From: Nocardioides flavescens
GTDB lineage: Bacteria > Actinomycetota > Actinomycetes > Propionibacteriales > Nocardioidaceae
Assembly: GCF_009823805.1 (NCBI RefSeq)
Contig: NZ_WUEK01000003.1
Span: forward strand, 248,001 to 312,000
Length of the DNA: 64,000 nucleotides
Direction: 5' to 3'
The notes under the pieces are model-generated. The model did not search any database. It saw nothing but the letters and a program-made list of their open reading frames with translations, and was not told the origin of the DNA. Position numbers and translations under genes: made by a program. Position 1 is the first letter of the stretch. Each line of letters opens with the position of its first letter. Shown one piece after another: positions 1-7,877 of the stretch.

Positions 1-769
1 GGACGACGTTGCGCCGCTCGATCGCGCGGTCGGGGTAGTTGGTCGGGTCGTAGCCGGTGGGGTTCTTCACCAGGCCGGCCAGGACCGCGGACTGGCGGAC
101 GTTGAGGTCGCGGGCGTTGACGTCGAAGTAGTGCCGCGCGGCCGACTGGATGCCGTAGGCGCCGTCGCCGAAGTAGGCGGTGTTGAGGTAGCGCTCGAGG
201 ATCCAGTCCTTGGAGTGCGTCTGCTCCAGCGCGATCGCGTAGCGCAGCTCCTTGAGCTTGCGGGCGTAGGTGTCCGCCGTCGCGGCCTTGAGCTCCTCGG
301 GCGTCTTGGCCTGGCTCTGCAGCGTCAGCTTCACCAGCTGCTGGGTGATCGAGGAGCCACCCTGGACCACGCCGTCGCTGGCCTGGTTGGTGATGAGCGC
401 GCGCAGCGTGCCCTTCAGGTCGAGGGCGCCGTGCTGGTAGAAGCGGTAGTCCTCGATGGCGACGAGTGCCTTGACCATCGTGCGCGAGATGCCCTTGAGC
501 GGGACCGTCACGCGGTTCTCGTCGTAGAGCGAGGCGATCCGGTTGCCGTCGGCGTCGAGGATCGTCGTGCGCTGCGACAGCGGCTGCGTCTCGAGCTCCT
601 CGGGCAGGTCGGCCATGCCCTTGGAGACGTTGCGGGCGCCGAGCCCCGCGACCCCGGCGAACGGGACGGCGAGGCCGGCCACGACCAGGCCGAGCACGGC
701 CGAGACCGCGACCATCAGCCCGAGGTGGGTCAGCACACGGTAGGCGGGGAGCCGCTCCTGGGGAGGCAT
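1..769 (-). CDS. ponA2: Bifunctional penicillin-binding protein, N-terminal part (PonA2 type)
   Basis: Class A penicillin-binding protein that polymerises and cross-links peptidoglycan at the outer face of the membrane. The gene runs off the left edge, so only the first 256 residues are seen. A membrane anchor spans about residues 14-40, followed by the glycosyltransferase-51 domain: EDYRFYQHG around residue 106 contains the catalytic Glu, GGSSITQQL lies at 137-145, and the later motifs RKLKELRYAIALE and KDWILERYLN are intact. The transpeptidase domain lies outside the window. It is divergent from whiB4, the same arrangement as ponA2 (Rv3682) and whiB4 in M. tuberculosis, which supports the paralogue assignment. 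The ATG at 769 gives a short cytoplasmic tail before the anchor. Confidence 0.9.
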   Translation of the reverse strand, partial: MPPQERLPAYRVLTHLGLMVAVSAVLGLVVAGLAVPFAGVAGLGARNVSKGMADLPEELETQPLSQRTTILDADGNRIASLYDENRVTVPLKGISRTMVKALVAIEDYRFYQHGALDLKGTLRALITNQASDGVVQGGSSITQQLVKLTLQSQAKTPEELKAATADTYARKLKELRYAIALEQTHSKDWILERYLNTAYFGDGAYGIQSAARHYFDVNARDLNVRQSAVLAGLVKNPTGYDPTNYPDRAIERRNVV

Positions 770-1181
770 GGACACCGCATCAGGGTACGTGAGGCGGCCC
801 AGACCAGCGCGTTCCTCGCACCTGGCCGACCGGGCGCCAGGGGAGCCCCGGCACACCCCAGGCCGCCCCAGGGGCCGCTGGGGCCAGAGCAGACACCTGT
901 CGCACGATCCGGGAACGACACACCCACAACCGGCCCACAAATAGGCCCTCGAACGGGGTCCAGATGCTCGCGAGATGCCCGGACGTGCCACGGCTGGGGT
1001 GCCGACTAGTCACTAATGACTAGTCATTCTGGGCTATGCAGGTCCGTCCGTACACCCGTACTCCGACTCTCAGGAAATTCGTAGTTTCTGTAGCACGGGG
1101 ATTGATGGATGTGGCAGGACCCCCGGGACAGCCGCCTCACCGGCGGACAAGACCCTTTCTCGGAGAACAGCAGGTAACGAC
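770..1181. other. ponA2-whiB4 divergent intergenic region
   Basis: This 412-base stretch between the divergent genes has no credible coding sequence; reading frames in it are short or low in complexity. It holds the paired GACTAGTC palindromes described separately (1004-1026) and a short hairpin CCGCC/GGCGG at 1132-1146 in the probable 5' leader of whiB4. The half near ponA2 (about 780-1000) shows nothing I can name. Confidence 0.6.
1004..1026. promoter_or_regulatory. Two tandem GACTAGTC palindromes upstream of whiB4
   Basis: The 8-bp palindrome GACTAGTC occurs at 1004-1011 and again at 1018-1025, 14 bases apart; the second lies in the perfect 10-bp palindrome TGACTAGTCA (1017-1026). The run is AT-rich against a very GC-rich background and sits about 155 bases before the whiB4 start, so an operator or upstream promoter element is likely. 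The binding protein is not known to me. Confidence 0.45.
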
Positions 1182-1472
1182 ATGTGGATCGAGGACTGGA
1201 CCCCCAAGGCGGCGTGCCGGCAGGCACAGCCGGATGAGCTCTTCGTCCGTGGCGCCGAGCAGAACAAGGCCAAGCAGCTGTGCACCGGCTGCCCGGTGCG
1301 CACCGAGTGCCTCGCGGAGGCGCTCGACAACCAGATCGAGTGGGGCGTGTGGGGCGGCATGACGGAGCGCGAGCGCCGTGCCCTGCTGCGTCGCAAGCCC
1401 ACCTCCTCGTGGCGTCACGTCCTCGAGACGGCGCGCGTCAAGGCGATCTCGGACCACGAGATCTCCGCTTGA
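1182..1472 (+). CDS. whiB4: WhiB-family [4Fe-4S] transcription factor, WhiB4/WblA type
   Basis: Small redox-responsive regulator of 96 residues. The four cluster-ligating cysteines are C12, C34, C37 and C43 (C-x21-C-x2-C-x5-C), followed by the G[V/I]WGG turn at 55-59 (GVWGG) and a basic C-terminal stretch (RERRALLRRK) for DNA contact. The segment DELFVRGAEQNKAKQLC resembles M. tuberculosis WhiB4 and Streptomyces WblA more than WhiB1 or WhiB2. Its place beside ponA2 and the paired ATPases is also that of whiB4 (Rv3681c). In mycobacteria WhiB4 controls the oxidative-stress response; the same role here is inferred. It is followed by a strong hairpin shared with the convergent ATPase gene. Confidence 0.92.
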   Translation: MWIEDWTPKAACRQAQPDELFVRGAEQNKAKQLCTGCPVRTECLAEALDNQIEWGVWGGMTERERRALLRRKPTSSWRHVLETARVKAISDHEISA

Positions 1473-1580
1473 TCACCCGCTCGAGCACCTTCGAGCCAGC
1501 ACAGCAGCACCCAGACCAGCACCACCCAGACCAGCACCACCCCCACCCCACAGCTCCTGGCCGTCGTCAGGACCCGCTCG

Positions 1581-1621
1581 CGGCCGGTTGACGCCACCTC
1601 CTGGTGGCCTTCGACCGGCCG
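1581..1621. terminator. Bidirectional hairpin terminator between whiB4 and the ATPase operon
   Basis: A near-continuous stem-loop: outer arms CGGCCGGT (1581-1588) and ACCGGCCG (1614-1621), inner arms GCCACC (1593-1598) and GGTGGC (1603-1608) around a TCCT loop. It lies exactly between the 3' ends of two convergent genes. No U-tract follows, as is usual in high-GC actinobacteria. Confidence 0.7.
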
Positions 1622-1640
1622 CCAGCGCGTGGAGGGGACT

Positions 1641-2861
1641 TCACTCCTCCCCGGCGACATCTCCGGCGACATCTCCGGCGACATCTCCGGCGAGCAGCCC
1701 GCCCACGACCCGCAGGCCGTCGAGGTCGTGCACGTCGCCGGCCAGTGCCGGCACCACCGCGGTCGCGATGCTCGGGTGGGCCGCGGCGAACCGCTCGCGC
1801 AGCGTCGCCTCCCGCTCCACCATCCGCGCGCGGTCGGCGTGCAGGCGCAGCAGCCCCGCCGTCACCGGCGCGGTCTCCGAGCCCGCCGACTCGCGCTTGA
1901 GCCGCGCGCTCGCGGCCATCGCCTCGTCGGCCGACAGGTCGCCCAGCGGTGCGCGCGACGCGCGGTTGACCACCAGGCCGGCCAGCGGCATCTGCTCCTG
2001 GCCCAGGCGCTCGACGAAGTACGCCGCCTCGCGCAGGGCGTCCGGCTCGGGTGCGGCGACCACGAGGAACGCCGTGCCGGGGGCCTGCAGCAGCGCGTAG
2101 GTCTGCTGCGCCCGGACCCGGAAGCCGCCGAAGACGGTGTCGATCGCGGCGATGAAGGTCTGCAGGTCGCGCAGGAAGGCCCCGCCCAGGATCTTCGACA
2201 GCGCGCTCGTGACGATGCCGAGGCCGGCGGTCATCAGCCGCGCCGGGCCGCGGGCGGGCGCGAGCAGCAGCTTGACGAAGCGGCCGTCGAGGAACGACGA
2301 GAGCCGGTCGGGCGCGTCGAGGAAGTCCAGCGCCGAGCGCGAGGGCGGGGTGTCGACAACGATGAGGTCGTAGGTGCCGTCGCGCTGGGCGTCGCGGCGC
2401 AGCTGGCCCAGCTTCTCCATCGCCATGTACTCCTGCGTGCCGGCGAAGGAGCTCGAGAGCGCGACGTAGAAGGGGTTCTCGAGGATCTGCTGCGCCTTCT
2501 CCGGCGAGGCCTGGCTCTCCACGACCTCGTCGAAGGTGCGCTTCATGTCGAGCATCATCGCGTCGAGCGAGCCCTCGCCCTCGACGCCCGCGACGGGGCG
2601 CGGGGTGTTGTCCAGGGCGGCGATGCCCATCGACTGGGCGAGGCGGCGCGCGGGGTCGATGGTCAGCACCACGACCTTGCGGCCGCGCTCGGCGGCGCGC
2701 AGCGCGAGGGCCGCCGACGTGGTCGTCTTGCCGACGCCACCGGAGCCGCAGCAGACGATGATGCCGGTCTGCGGGTCGTCGAGGAGCGCGTCGACGTCGA
2801 GCACGGGCGCGGAGCCGGGGGCAGCGGCGAGGGGGCCGACCCGGTGGTGCGGGCGGCTCAC
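1641..2861 (-). CDS. Get3/ArsA-like ATPase, second subunit (Rv3680-type)
   Basis: Cytoplasmic P-loop ATPase of 406 residues, paired with the upstream gene. The phosphate-binding loop is GSGGVGKTT (residues 39-47) and a DTPPS switch motif is present. In ArsA and Get3 the second residue of this loop is a signature lysine (GKGGVGKT); here it is Ser40, so this subunit lacks the lysine that reaches into the partner's active site, whereas the upstream partner keeps it. The start codon overlaps the partner's stop (GTGA). The M. tuberculosis orthologues, described as Get3-like BagA/BagB, act together; a client of tail-anchored membrane proteins is plausible but unproven. The last residues are a GDVA repeat encoded by a 12-bp tandem repeat (1653-1688). 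Confidence 0.88.
   Translation of the reverse strand: MSRPHHRVGPLAAAPGSAPVLDVDALLDDPQTGIIVCCGSGGVGKTTTSAALALRAAERGRKVVVLTIDPARRLAQSMGIAALDNTPRPVAGVEGEGSLDAMMLDMKRTFDEVVESQASPEKAQQILENPFYVALSSSFAGTQEYMAMEKLGQLRRDAQRDGTYDLIVVDTPPSRSALDFLDAPDRLSSFLDGRFVKLLLAPARGPARLMTAGLGIVTSALSKILGGAFLRDLQTFIAAIDTVFGGFRVRAQQTYALLQAPGTAFLVVAAPEPDALREAAYFVERLGQEQMPLAGLVVNRASRAPLGDLSADEAMAASARLKRESAGSETAPVTAGLLRLHADRARMVEREATLRERFAAAHPSIATAVVPALAGDVHDLDGLRVVGGLLAGDVAGDVAGDVAGEE
1653..1688. repeat. 12-bp tandem repeat in the 3' end of the ATPase gene
   Basis: GGCGACATCTCC occurs three times head to tail (1653-1664, 1665-1676, 1677-1688). On the minus strand it encodes three GDVA units immediately before the C-terminus, probably slippage in a dispensable tail. 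Confidence 0.9.
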
Positions 2862-3859
2862 GCGAGCCCCTGCTGGCGCAGCGAGGCGGCGAGCTCGTAG
2901 AGCCCGCCGAGGTCGATGCCCTGCGGCAGCCGCGAGAGCTCGTACGACGGCACGTCGAGCTCCTTGACGAGCTTGCGCTGGCTGTCCTCGAGCGCCCGGC
3001 GCACCGCGTGCTCCTGGGCCTCGTGCAGCAGGCCGTCGACCATCGTGTCGCCGCCGGCGACGCCGACCCGCGCGAGGTCGGCGGCCACGCCGTCGCGGTC
3101 GAGCTCGCCGCGGCGGGCCACCCCGAGGTCCTTGACCCGCAGGTCGCGGGGGCGGGTGAGGTTGACGACGACACCGCCGACCGGCAGGCCGGCCGCGCGC
3201 ACCTCCTCGATGCCGTCGGCGGTCTCCTGCACGGGCATCTCCTCCAGCACGGTGACGAAGTGGATCGCGGTGCGCGGCGAGCGGAAGAGCGTCATCATCG
3301 TGTCCGACTGGTTCTTGATCGGACCGACCTTGGCCAAGCCGCCGGCGACCTCGGAGACGTTGAGGAACTGGGTGATCCGGCCCGTGGGCGGGGCGTCGAG
3401 GACGACGGCGTCGTACTCGATGGCGCCCTTGTTGCGTGCGTTGCGCTGCACGGCCTCGTAGATCTTGCCGGTGAGCAGGACGTCGCGCACGCCCGGCGCG
3501 ATCGTCGTCGCGAACTCCACGACGCCGAACTTGTCGAGGGCGCGGCCGGCGCGGCCGAGGCGGTAGTAGAGGGAGAGGTACTCCAGCAGCGCCGCCTCCG
3601 GGTCGATGTGCAGCGCGTGCACCGCCCCGGGGCTCGCGCCGTCGGCACCGGTGAGGCCGGCGGCGATGCGGCGCTCCTCGAAGGGCAGCGGGTCGACGTC
3701 GAACATCCGCGCGATGCCCTGACGTCCCTCCACCTCGCAGAGCAGGACGTTCTTGCCGTGGGAGGCGAGGGCGAGGGCCAGCGCCGCCGCGACGGTCGAC
3801 TTGCCGGTGCCCCCCTTGCCCGTCACCACGTGCAGCCGCACCCGGGGCCAGTCACTCAC
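2858..3859 (-). CDS. Get3/ArsA-like ATPase, first subunit (Rv3679-type)
   Basis: P-loop ATPase of 333 residues with the complete deviant Walker A motif GKGGTGKS (residues 14-21, signature Lys15) and the switch motif DAPPTGR. It is the upstream member of a two-gene operon with a 4-bp overlap to the second subunit. The GTG start at 3859 is supported by a -10 box TAGGGT ending seven bases upstream (3867-3872), which would give a leaderless or nearly leaderless mRNA. Lysine present here and absent in the partner suggests a functionally asymmetric complex. A role in arsenite export is unlikely because no ArsB-like gene is nearby; Get3-like targeting is the better guess. Confidence 0.88.
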   Translation of the reverse strand: MSDWPRVRLHVVTGKGGTGKSTVAAALALALASHGKNVLLCEVEGRQGIARMFDVDPLPFEERRIAAGLTGADGASPGAVHALHIDPEAALLEYLSLYYRLGRAGRALDKFGVVEFATTIAPGVRDVLLTGKIYEAVQRNARNKGAIEYDAVVLDAPPTGRITQFLNVSEVAGGLAKVGPIKNQSDTMMTLFRSPRTAIHFVTVLEEMPVQETADGIEEVRAAGLPVGGVVVNLTRPRDLRVKDLGVARRGELDRDGVAADLARVGVAGGDTMVDGLLHEAQEHAVRRALEDSQRKLVKELDVPSYELSRLPQGIDLGGLYELAASLRQQGLA

Positions 3860-3914
3860 GACCCCGACCCTACTGAGCAGTCACAACGCCGTCAGGGGAA
3901 CGGTCGCGAGACGG

Positions 3915-4673
3915 TCAGCGCCGGCGCAGGGCCAGCGTCAGCGCGTGCGCCTCGTGGAGCAGCAGTCGGCCGAGCTCGTCACGGCGCTCGGTGCCGAAGC
4001 GCTGCTCGATGCCGGTGAGGCTGAGGGCCCACTGGGGGCGCTCCTGGGCGTCGAAGACGGCCGCGGCCATGCCCCAGCTGCCCGGCACGATGAGGCCGGG
4101 GTTGACGGCGTAGCCCTGCTCGCGGGTCATCTGCACCCGCGCTCGCACGACGCGTCGGCCGTGGCGCGCGCCGTGCTCGGCGGTGAGGTCGACGCGCTCG
4201 AGGTAGGCCTCGACCTCGGCGTCGGGCAGGTAGGCGAGCACCACCATCCCCGCCGAGGCGACCCCGAGCGGGAAGCGGATGCCCTCGTGCAGCACGTGCG
4301 AGCGGATCGGGAAGCTGCCGTCCTCGCGCAGCAGGCAGACCGTCTCGTCGCCGCGGCGGGCGGAGAAGAAGGCGCTCTCGCCGGTGGCCAGCGCGAGGCG
4401 GCGTACGGCGGGCTGCGCGACCGCGGTGACGTCGTAGCGCGGCTGGGCGGCCGTGCTCAGCAGGTAGAGCTCGGGCCCGAGCAGCCACCGGCCGTCGGCG
4501 TCGCGGTCGACGAGGCCCTCGGTCTGCAGCGAGGCGAGCAGGCGGTGGACGGTGGGCCGGGCGAGCCCGGCGGCACGGGCGACCCGGGAGGTGGTGCCGC
4601 CGTCGGGCTCGTGGCCAGCGACGGCGCGCAGGACGGCGCCGATGCGGCCGACGACGTCCGACGGGGTGTCCAC
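3915..4673 (-). CDS. IclR-family transcriptional regulator
   Basis: Regulator of 252 residues, usual length for IclR. The N-terminal winged helix (about 15-70, with SRVARAAGLARPTVHRLLAS) is followed by the IclR effector domain (FSARRGDETVCLLRE, then a segment around FPLGVASAGMVVLAYL). An upstream reading-frame extension to 4922 runs into the divergent gene and is rejected: a -10 box TAGCGT (4681-4686) ends seven bases before the GTG at 4673, fixing the start. It is divergent from scoAB with a 91-base spacer, so it is probably the local regulator of that CoA-transferase operon, as in IclR-type control of ketoacid or aromatic catabolism. The effector is unknown. Confidence 0.85.
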   Translation of the reverse strand: MDTPSDVVGRIGAVLRAVAGHEPDGGTTSRVARAAGLARPTVHRLLASLQTEGLVDRDADGRWLLGPELYLLSTAAQPRYDVTAVAQPAVRRLALATGESAFFSARRGDETVCLLREDGSFPIRSHVLHEGIRFPLGVASAGMVVLAYLPDAEVEAYLERVDLTAEHGARHGRRVVRARVQMTREQGYAVNPGLIVPGSWGMAAAVFDAQERPQWALSLTGIEQRFGTERRDELGRLLLHEAHALTLALRRR

Positions 4674-4729
4674 CCAGTGAACGCTAGCGGGACCGACCGT
4701 CCGCCAGGCGACGACATCTCGGGGTGTGG

Positions 4730-4758
4730 TTGACCGCCCTGCGGCGCGCGGCTTGGAT
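4730..4758 (+). promoter_or_regulatory. Sigma-70-type promoter of scoAB
   Basis: -35 TTGACC (4730-4735), 17-bp spacer, -10 TTGGAT (4753-4758), then six bases to the ATG at 4765. Spacing is ideal and predicts a leaderless scoA message, although the second -10 base is T instead of the usual A. Confidence 0.5.
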
Positions 4759-4764
4759 CGGGGC

Positions 4765-5562
4765 ATGGACAAGGTGGTGAGCTCGGCCGCCGAGGCGGTC
4801 GCCGACCTGCAGGACGGTGCGACCCTCGCGGTCGGCGGCTTCGGGTTGTGCGGCATCCCGTCGGTGCTGATCCGGGCGGTGCTGGACGCCGGCACGAAGG
4901 ACCTCGAGGCGGTCTCCAACAACGCCGGCGTCGACGGCTGGGGCCTCGGCCTGCTGCTCGAGCAGGGCCGGCTGCGGCGGATGGTGGCCTCCTACGTCGG
5001 GGAGAACAAGGAGTTCGCCCGGCAGTACCTCTCCGGGGAGCTCGAGGTCGAGCTGACCCCGCAGGGCACGCTCGCCGAGCGGATGCGGGCCGGTGGCTCC
5101 GGCATCCCGGCGTTCTTCACCGCCACCGGGGTCGGCACCCAGGTCGCCGAGGGCGGCCTGCCGTGGAAGTACGACAGCGAGGGCAACGTCGTCGTCTCGA
5201 GCCCGCCGAAGCAGACGCAGGTCTTCGACACCCCCGGTCCGGACGGGATGGTCGAGCGGCAGTTCGTGCTGGAGCGGGCGATCATCGCTGACGTCGCGCT
5301 GGTGCGGGCCTGGAAGGGCGACCGGCACGGCAACCTCGTCTACCGCGACTCCGCGCGCAACTTCAACCCGCTCGCCGCCATGTGCGGCCGGCTCACGATC
5401 GCCGAGGTCGAGGAGCTCGTCGAGCCCGGCGAGCTCGACCCCAACGAGGTCCACACCCCGGGGGCGTTCGTCCAGCGCGTGGTCGCGCTGACGCCCGAGC
5501 AGGCCGCCGAGAAGCGGATCGAGAAGCGCACTGTCCGGACCGCCGAAGGGAGCGCGTCGTGA
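4765..5562 (+). CDS. scoA: Succinyl-CoA:3-ketoacid CoA-transferase subunit A
   Basis: Alpha subunit (265 residues) of a family I CoA-transferase that moves CoA from succinyl-CoA to acetoacetate or another 3-oxoacid, feeding ketone bodies or 3-oxoadipate into central metabolism. The N-terminal [16 protein letters not shown] glycine-rich loop and the later [17 protein letters not shown] and [13 protein letters not shown] segments are typical. I use the ATG at 4765 rather than an upstream start because the promoter ends just before it and [12 protein letters not shown] aligns with the usual N-terminus. The 3' end overlaps scoB by four bases. A pcaI-type 3-oxoadipate enzyme is the alternative; no other beta-ketoadipate genes are adjacent, so I prefer sco. 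Confidence 0.88.
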   Translation: MDKVVSSAAEAVADLQDGATLAVGGFGLCGIPSVLIRAVLDAGTKDLEAVSNNAGVDGWGLGLLLEQGRLRRMVASYVGENKEFARQYLSGELEVELTPQGTLAERMRAGGSGIPAFFTATGVGTQVAEGGLPWKYDSEGNVVVSSPPKQTQVFDTPGPDGMVERQFVLERAIIADVALVRAWKGDRHGNLVYRDSARNFNPLAAMCGRLTIAEVEELVEPGELDPNEVHTPGAFVQRVVALTPEQAAEKRIEKRTVRTAEGSAS

Positions 5563-6194
5563 GCTGGACCCGTGAGGAGATGGCCGCGCGGGCGGCCTCG
5601 GAGCTGACCGACGGCTCCTACGTCAACCTCGGCATCGGGCTCCCGACGCTGGTGCCCAACTACGTCGACGACGACGTCGAGCTGGTGCTGCAGTCGGAGA
5701 ACGGCATCCTCGGCGTCGGGGCCTACCCGCTCGAGGGCGAGGAGGATCCCGACCTGATCAACGCCGGCAAGGAGACCGTGACCGTGCGCCGCGGGGCGTC
5801 GTTCTTCGACTCCGCGACGTCGTTCGGGATGATCCGCGGCGGCAAGATCGACGCCGCGATCCTCGGGGCGATGCAGGTCAGCCGCCACGGCGACATCGCC
5901 AACTGGATGATCCCCGGCAAGATGGTCAAGGGCATGGGCGGCGCGATGGACCTGGTCCACGGCGCCAAGCGGGTCATCGTCCTGATGGAGCACGTCGCCA
6001 AGGACGGCACCCACAAGATCGTCGAGGAGTGCTCGCTGCCCTTCACCGGCAAGGGCGTCGTCCAGCGGATCATCACCGACCTGTGCGTCATCGACGTCGA
6101 GGCCGAGGGCCTCGTGCTCGTCGAGCTCGCCCCCGGCGTCACCGAGGACGAGGTGCGCGAGAAGACCGGGCCGGAGCTGACCAGTCGACTCTGA
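5559..6194 (+). CDS. scoB: Succinyl-CoA:3-ketoacid CoA-transferase subunit B
   Basis: Beta subunit of 211 residues carrying the catalytic glutamate in [12 protein letters not shown], which forms the enzyme-CoA thioester, plus the GLPTLVPNY and [15 protein letters not shown] motifs of the family. The GTG start at 5559 overlaps the scoA stop (GTGA), so the two subunits are translationally coupled and form the usual heterodimer pair. The gene is followed immediately by the first complete copy of the intergenic repeat family (6195-6351), which may act as its terminator. Confidence 0.9.
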   Translation: MSWTREEMAARAASELTDGSYVNLGIGLPTLVPNYVDDDVELVLQSENGILGVGAYPLEGEEDPDLINAGKETVTVRRGASFFDSATSFGMIRGGKIDAAILGAMQVSRHGDIANWMIPGKMVKGMGGAMDLVHGAKRVIVLMEHVAKDGTHKIVEECSLPFTGKGVVQRIITDLCVIDVEAEGLVLVELAPGVTEDEVREKTGPELTSRL

Positions 6195-6351
6195 GTGGTT
6201 TCGAGACAGGACTTCGTCCTTCCTCAACCACCGGGGCGGACGGGACTTCGTCCTTCCTCAACCACCGGGGCGGACAGGACTTCGTCCTTCCTCAACCACC
6301 GCGCGGAGGCTGCGCCGGTTGAGGAGGTCGCGCAGCGACCGTCTCGAAACC
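6195..6351. repeat. Modular inverted-repeat element, copy A (complete)
   Basis: Starts with GTGGTTTCGAGAC (6195-6207) directly after the scoB stop and ends with GTCTCGAAACC (6341-6351). The left arm holds three 34-bp units beginning at 6208, 6242 and 6276, each a hairpin of the form AGGACTTCGTCCT followed by TCCTCAACCACCG; the third unit is shortened. The right arm reads CCGGTTGAGGA, then hairpin GGTCGC-GCA-GCGACC, then the end sequence. Left and right constant parts are complementary, so the whole can fold into a long stem with opposed side hairpins. Confidence 0.9.
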
Positions 6352-6371
6352 GCGCGAGTAGGGTGCCGAGC

Positions 6372-6530
6372 ATGACCAAGTGGGAGTACCTGACGGCGCC
6401 GATCCTCACGCACGCCGCCAAGCAGATCCTGGACAACTTCGGCGCCGACGGCTGGGAGCTCGTGCAGATCGCGCCGGGGATGAACCCGGAGAACCTCGTC
6501 GGCTACTTCAAGCGGCCGGTCCAGGCGTGA
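6372..6530 (+). CDS. DUF4177 family small protein (Rv3678A-like)
   Basis: Protein of 52 residues, MTKWEYLTAPILTHAAKQIL at the start and GWELVQI in the middle, matching the small DUF4177 family. Function unknown. A -10 box TAGGGT (6359-6364) ends seven bases before the ATG, supporting this start over the longer frame that runs back through the repeat element. The stop overlaps the GTG of the ridA-like gene, so the pair is coupled. The same small gene precedes the RidA-like gene in M. tuberculosis as far as I recall. Confidence 0.8.
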   Translation: MTKWEYLTAPILTHAAKQILDNFGADGWELVQIAPGMNPENLVGYFKRPVQA

Positions 6531-6997
6531 CCTCCCCCGAGGAGCGGCTCGCCGAGCTCGGGCTCGCGGTCCCGGAGGTCGCCAAGCCCGTCGCGGCGTA
6601 CGTCCCCGCGGTGCGCAGCGGCGCCCAGGTCTTCACCTCCGGTCAGCTGCCGATGCGCTCGGGTGAGCTGATCGCCACCGGCAAGGTCGGCGCCGGCGTC
6701 ACCGAGGAGGAGGCCTACGCCTGCGCGCAGCAGTGCGCCCTCAACGCCATCGCCGCGATCAAGGCCGAGGTCGGCGACCTGTCGGCGATCACCCGCATCG
6801 TCAAGGTCGTGGTGTTCGTGGCCTCGAGCCCGGAGTTCACCGGTCAGCCGCGGGTCGCCAACGGCGCCTCCGAGCTGTTCGGCGACGTCTTCGGCGACGC
6901 CGGCGTGCACGCCCGCTCCGCGGTCGGCGTGGCCGTGCTGCCGCTGGACGCGCCCGTCGAGGTCGAGGTGCTGGTGGAGCTCGGCTCCGCCTCGTGA
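6527..6997 (+). CDS. RidA/YjgF/TdcF family protein (Rv3678c-like)
   Basis: Protein of 156 residues in the RidA superfamily, which includes enamine/imine deaminases that detoxify reactive intermediates of PLP enzymes. Recognisable segments are VFTSGQLPMRSGEL near residue 36-50, the helix AYACAQQCALNAIAAIK and the strand ITRIVKVVVFVAS. The C-terminal catalytic Arg motif of true RidA (N-P-x-R-A/S) is not clearly present: the equivalent stretch is GVHARSAVGVAVLPLDAPVE, which keeps the Arg-Ser. Substrate is therefore open. The start is the GTG overlapping the upstream stop. It is second in an operon that continues with NUDIX and MBL-fold genes. Confidence 0.85.
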   Translation: MTSPEERLAELGLAVPEVAKPVAAYVPAVRSGAQVFTSGQLPMRSGELIATGKVGAGVTEEEAYACAQQCALNAIAAIKAEVGDLSAITRIVKVVVFVASSPEFTGQPRVANGASELFGDVFGDAGVHARSAVGVAVLPLDAPVEVEVLVELGSAS

Positions 6998-7007
6998 GGC
7001 CGGACCA

Positions 7008-7877
7008 GTGAGGATCCCGACCCCGCCGGCGGCGCTGCCGCCCGAGGTCGTCGCGCTCGCCCGGGAGTACGCCGACGGCACGCGCGAGCCGGCCGAGCCG
7101 CGGGACGCGGCCACCGTCCTGCTGCTCGGCGGGTCGGGCGAGCTGCGCACCTACTACCTGCGCCGCCACACCGCGATGGCCTTCGCCGGCGGCATGTGCG
7201 TCTACCCCGGCGGCGGGGTGGACCCGCGCGACTTCGACACCGAGGTCGCCTGGGCCGGGCCACCGCCGTCGGAGTGGGCCCGGCGCCTGGGCTGCGACGG
7301 GGACCTGGCGCGGGCGCTGGTCTGCGCGGCGGTGCGCGAGACGTTCGAGGAGTCCGGGGTGCTGCTCGCCGGGTCGAGTGCCGGCGAGGTCGTGCCCGAC
7401 ACGAGCGGTGACGACTGGGAGGCCGACCGCGCCGCGCTCGAGTCGCGCGAGCTGGCGATGACCGACTTCCTGCGCCGGCGCGACCTGGTGCTGCGCACCG
7501 ACCTGCTCGGCGCCTGGGACGCCTGGACGACGCCGGTCTTCGAGCCGCGGCGCTTCCGCACGTGGTTCTTCGTCGCCCGGCTGCCCGAGGGCCAGCGCAC
7601 CCGCGACATCTCGGGGGAGTCCGACGCCGTCGCGTGGCTGGCGCCGCTCGACGCGGTCGCCCGGGCCGACCGGGGCGAGATCATGCTGATGCCCCCGACG
7701 TACCTCACCTCGCTGGAGGTCGGCGAGCACGCCGGCGCCGACGAGGTCCTCGAGGCCGCCCGGGAGCGGACCGTGGCGATGCACACGCCGAGCCTGGAGC
7801 CGCGCGGCGAGGAGTGGGTGCTGTCCACCCCGCCGCACCTCGTGCCGGTCCTCGAGCGGCACCTGGAGACGCGGTGA
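7008..7877 (+). CDS. NUDIX hydrolase
   Basis: NUDIX pyrophosphohydrolase of 289 residues. The NUDIX box is split by an insertion after its first glycines: YPGGGVDPRDFD near residue 65 begins it, and CAAVRETFEESGVLL around residue 103-117 supplies the REUxEExGU catalytic helix that binds the metal. An insertion of about 30 residues between the two halves is typical of the larger NUDT19-like proteins. Those act on CoA or nucleotide derivatives; the substrate here is not determined. GTG start at 7008, ten bases after the ridA-like gene, and the stop overlaps the MBL-fold gene, indicating one operon. Confidence 0.82.
   Translation: MRIPTPPAALPPEVVALAREYADGTREPAEPRDAATVLLLGGSGELRTYYLRRHTAMAFAGGMCVYPGGGVDPRDFDTEVAWAGPPPSEWARRLGCDGDLARALVCAAVRETFEESGVLLAGSSAGEVVPDTSGDDWEADRAALESRELAMTDFLRRRDLVLRTDLLGAWDAWTTPVFEPRRFRTWFFVARLPEGQRTRDISGESDAVAWLAPLDAVARADRGEIMLMPPTYLTSLEVGEHAGADEVLEAARERTVAMHTPSLEPRGEEWVLSTPPHLVPVLERHLETR

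Noticed and set aside
1567..3174. Minus-strand frame of 535 codons overlapping both ATPase genes
   Set aside because: Both ATPase genes on the same strand in other frames have intact P-loops and a proper 4-bp overlap; this frame has no motif.
6208..6300. CRISPR-like array (34-bp periodicity), also 14153-14292 (37-bp periodicity)
   Set aside because: The whole unit repeats with no unique spacers, the units contain hairpins and belong to the inverted-repeat family, and no cas gene is present.
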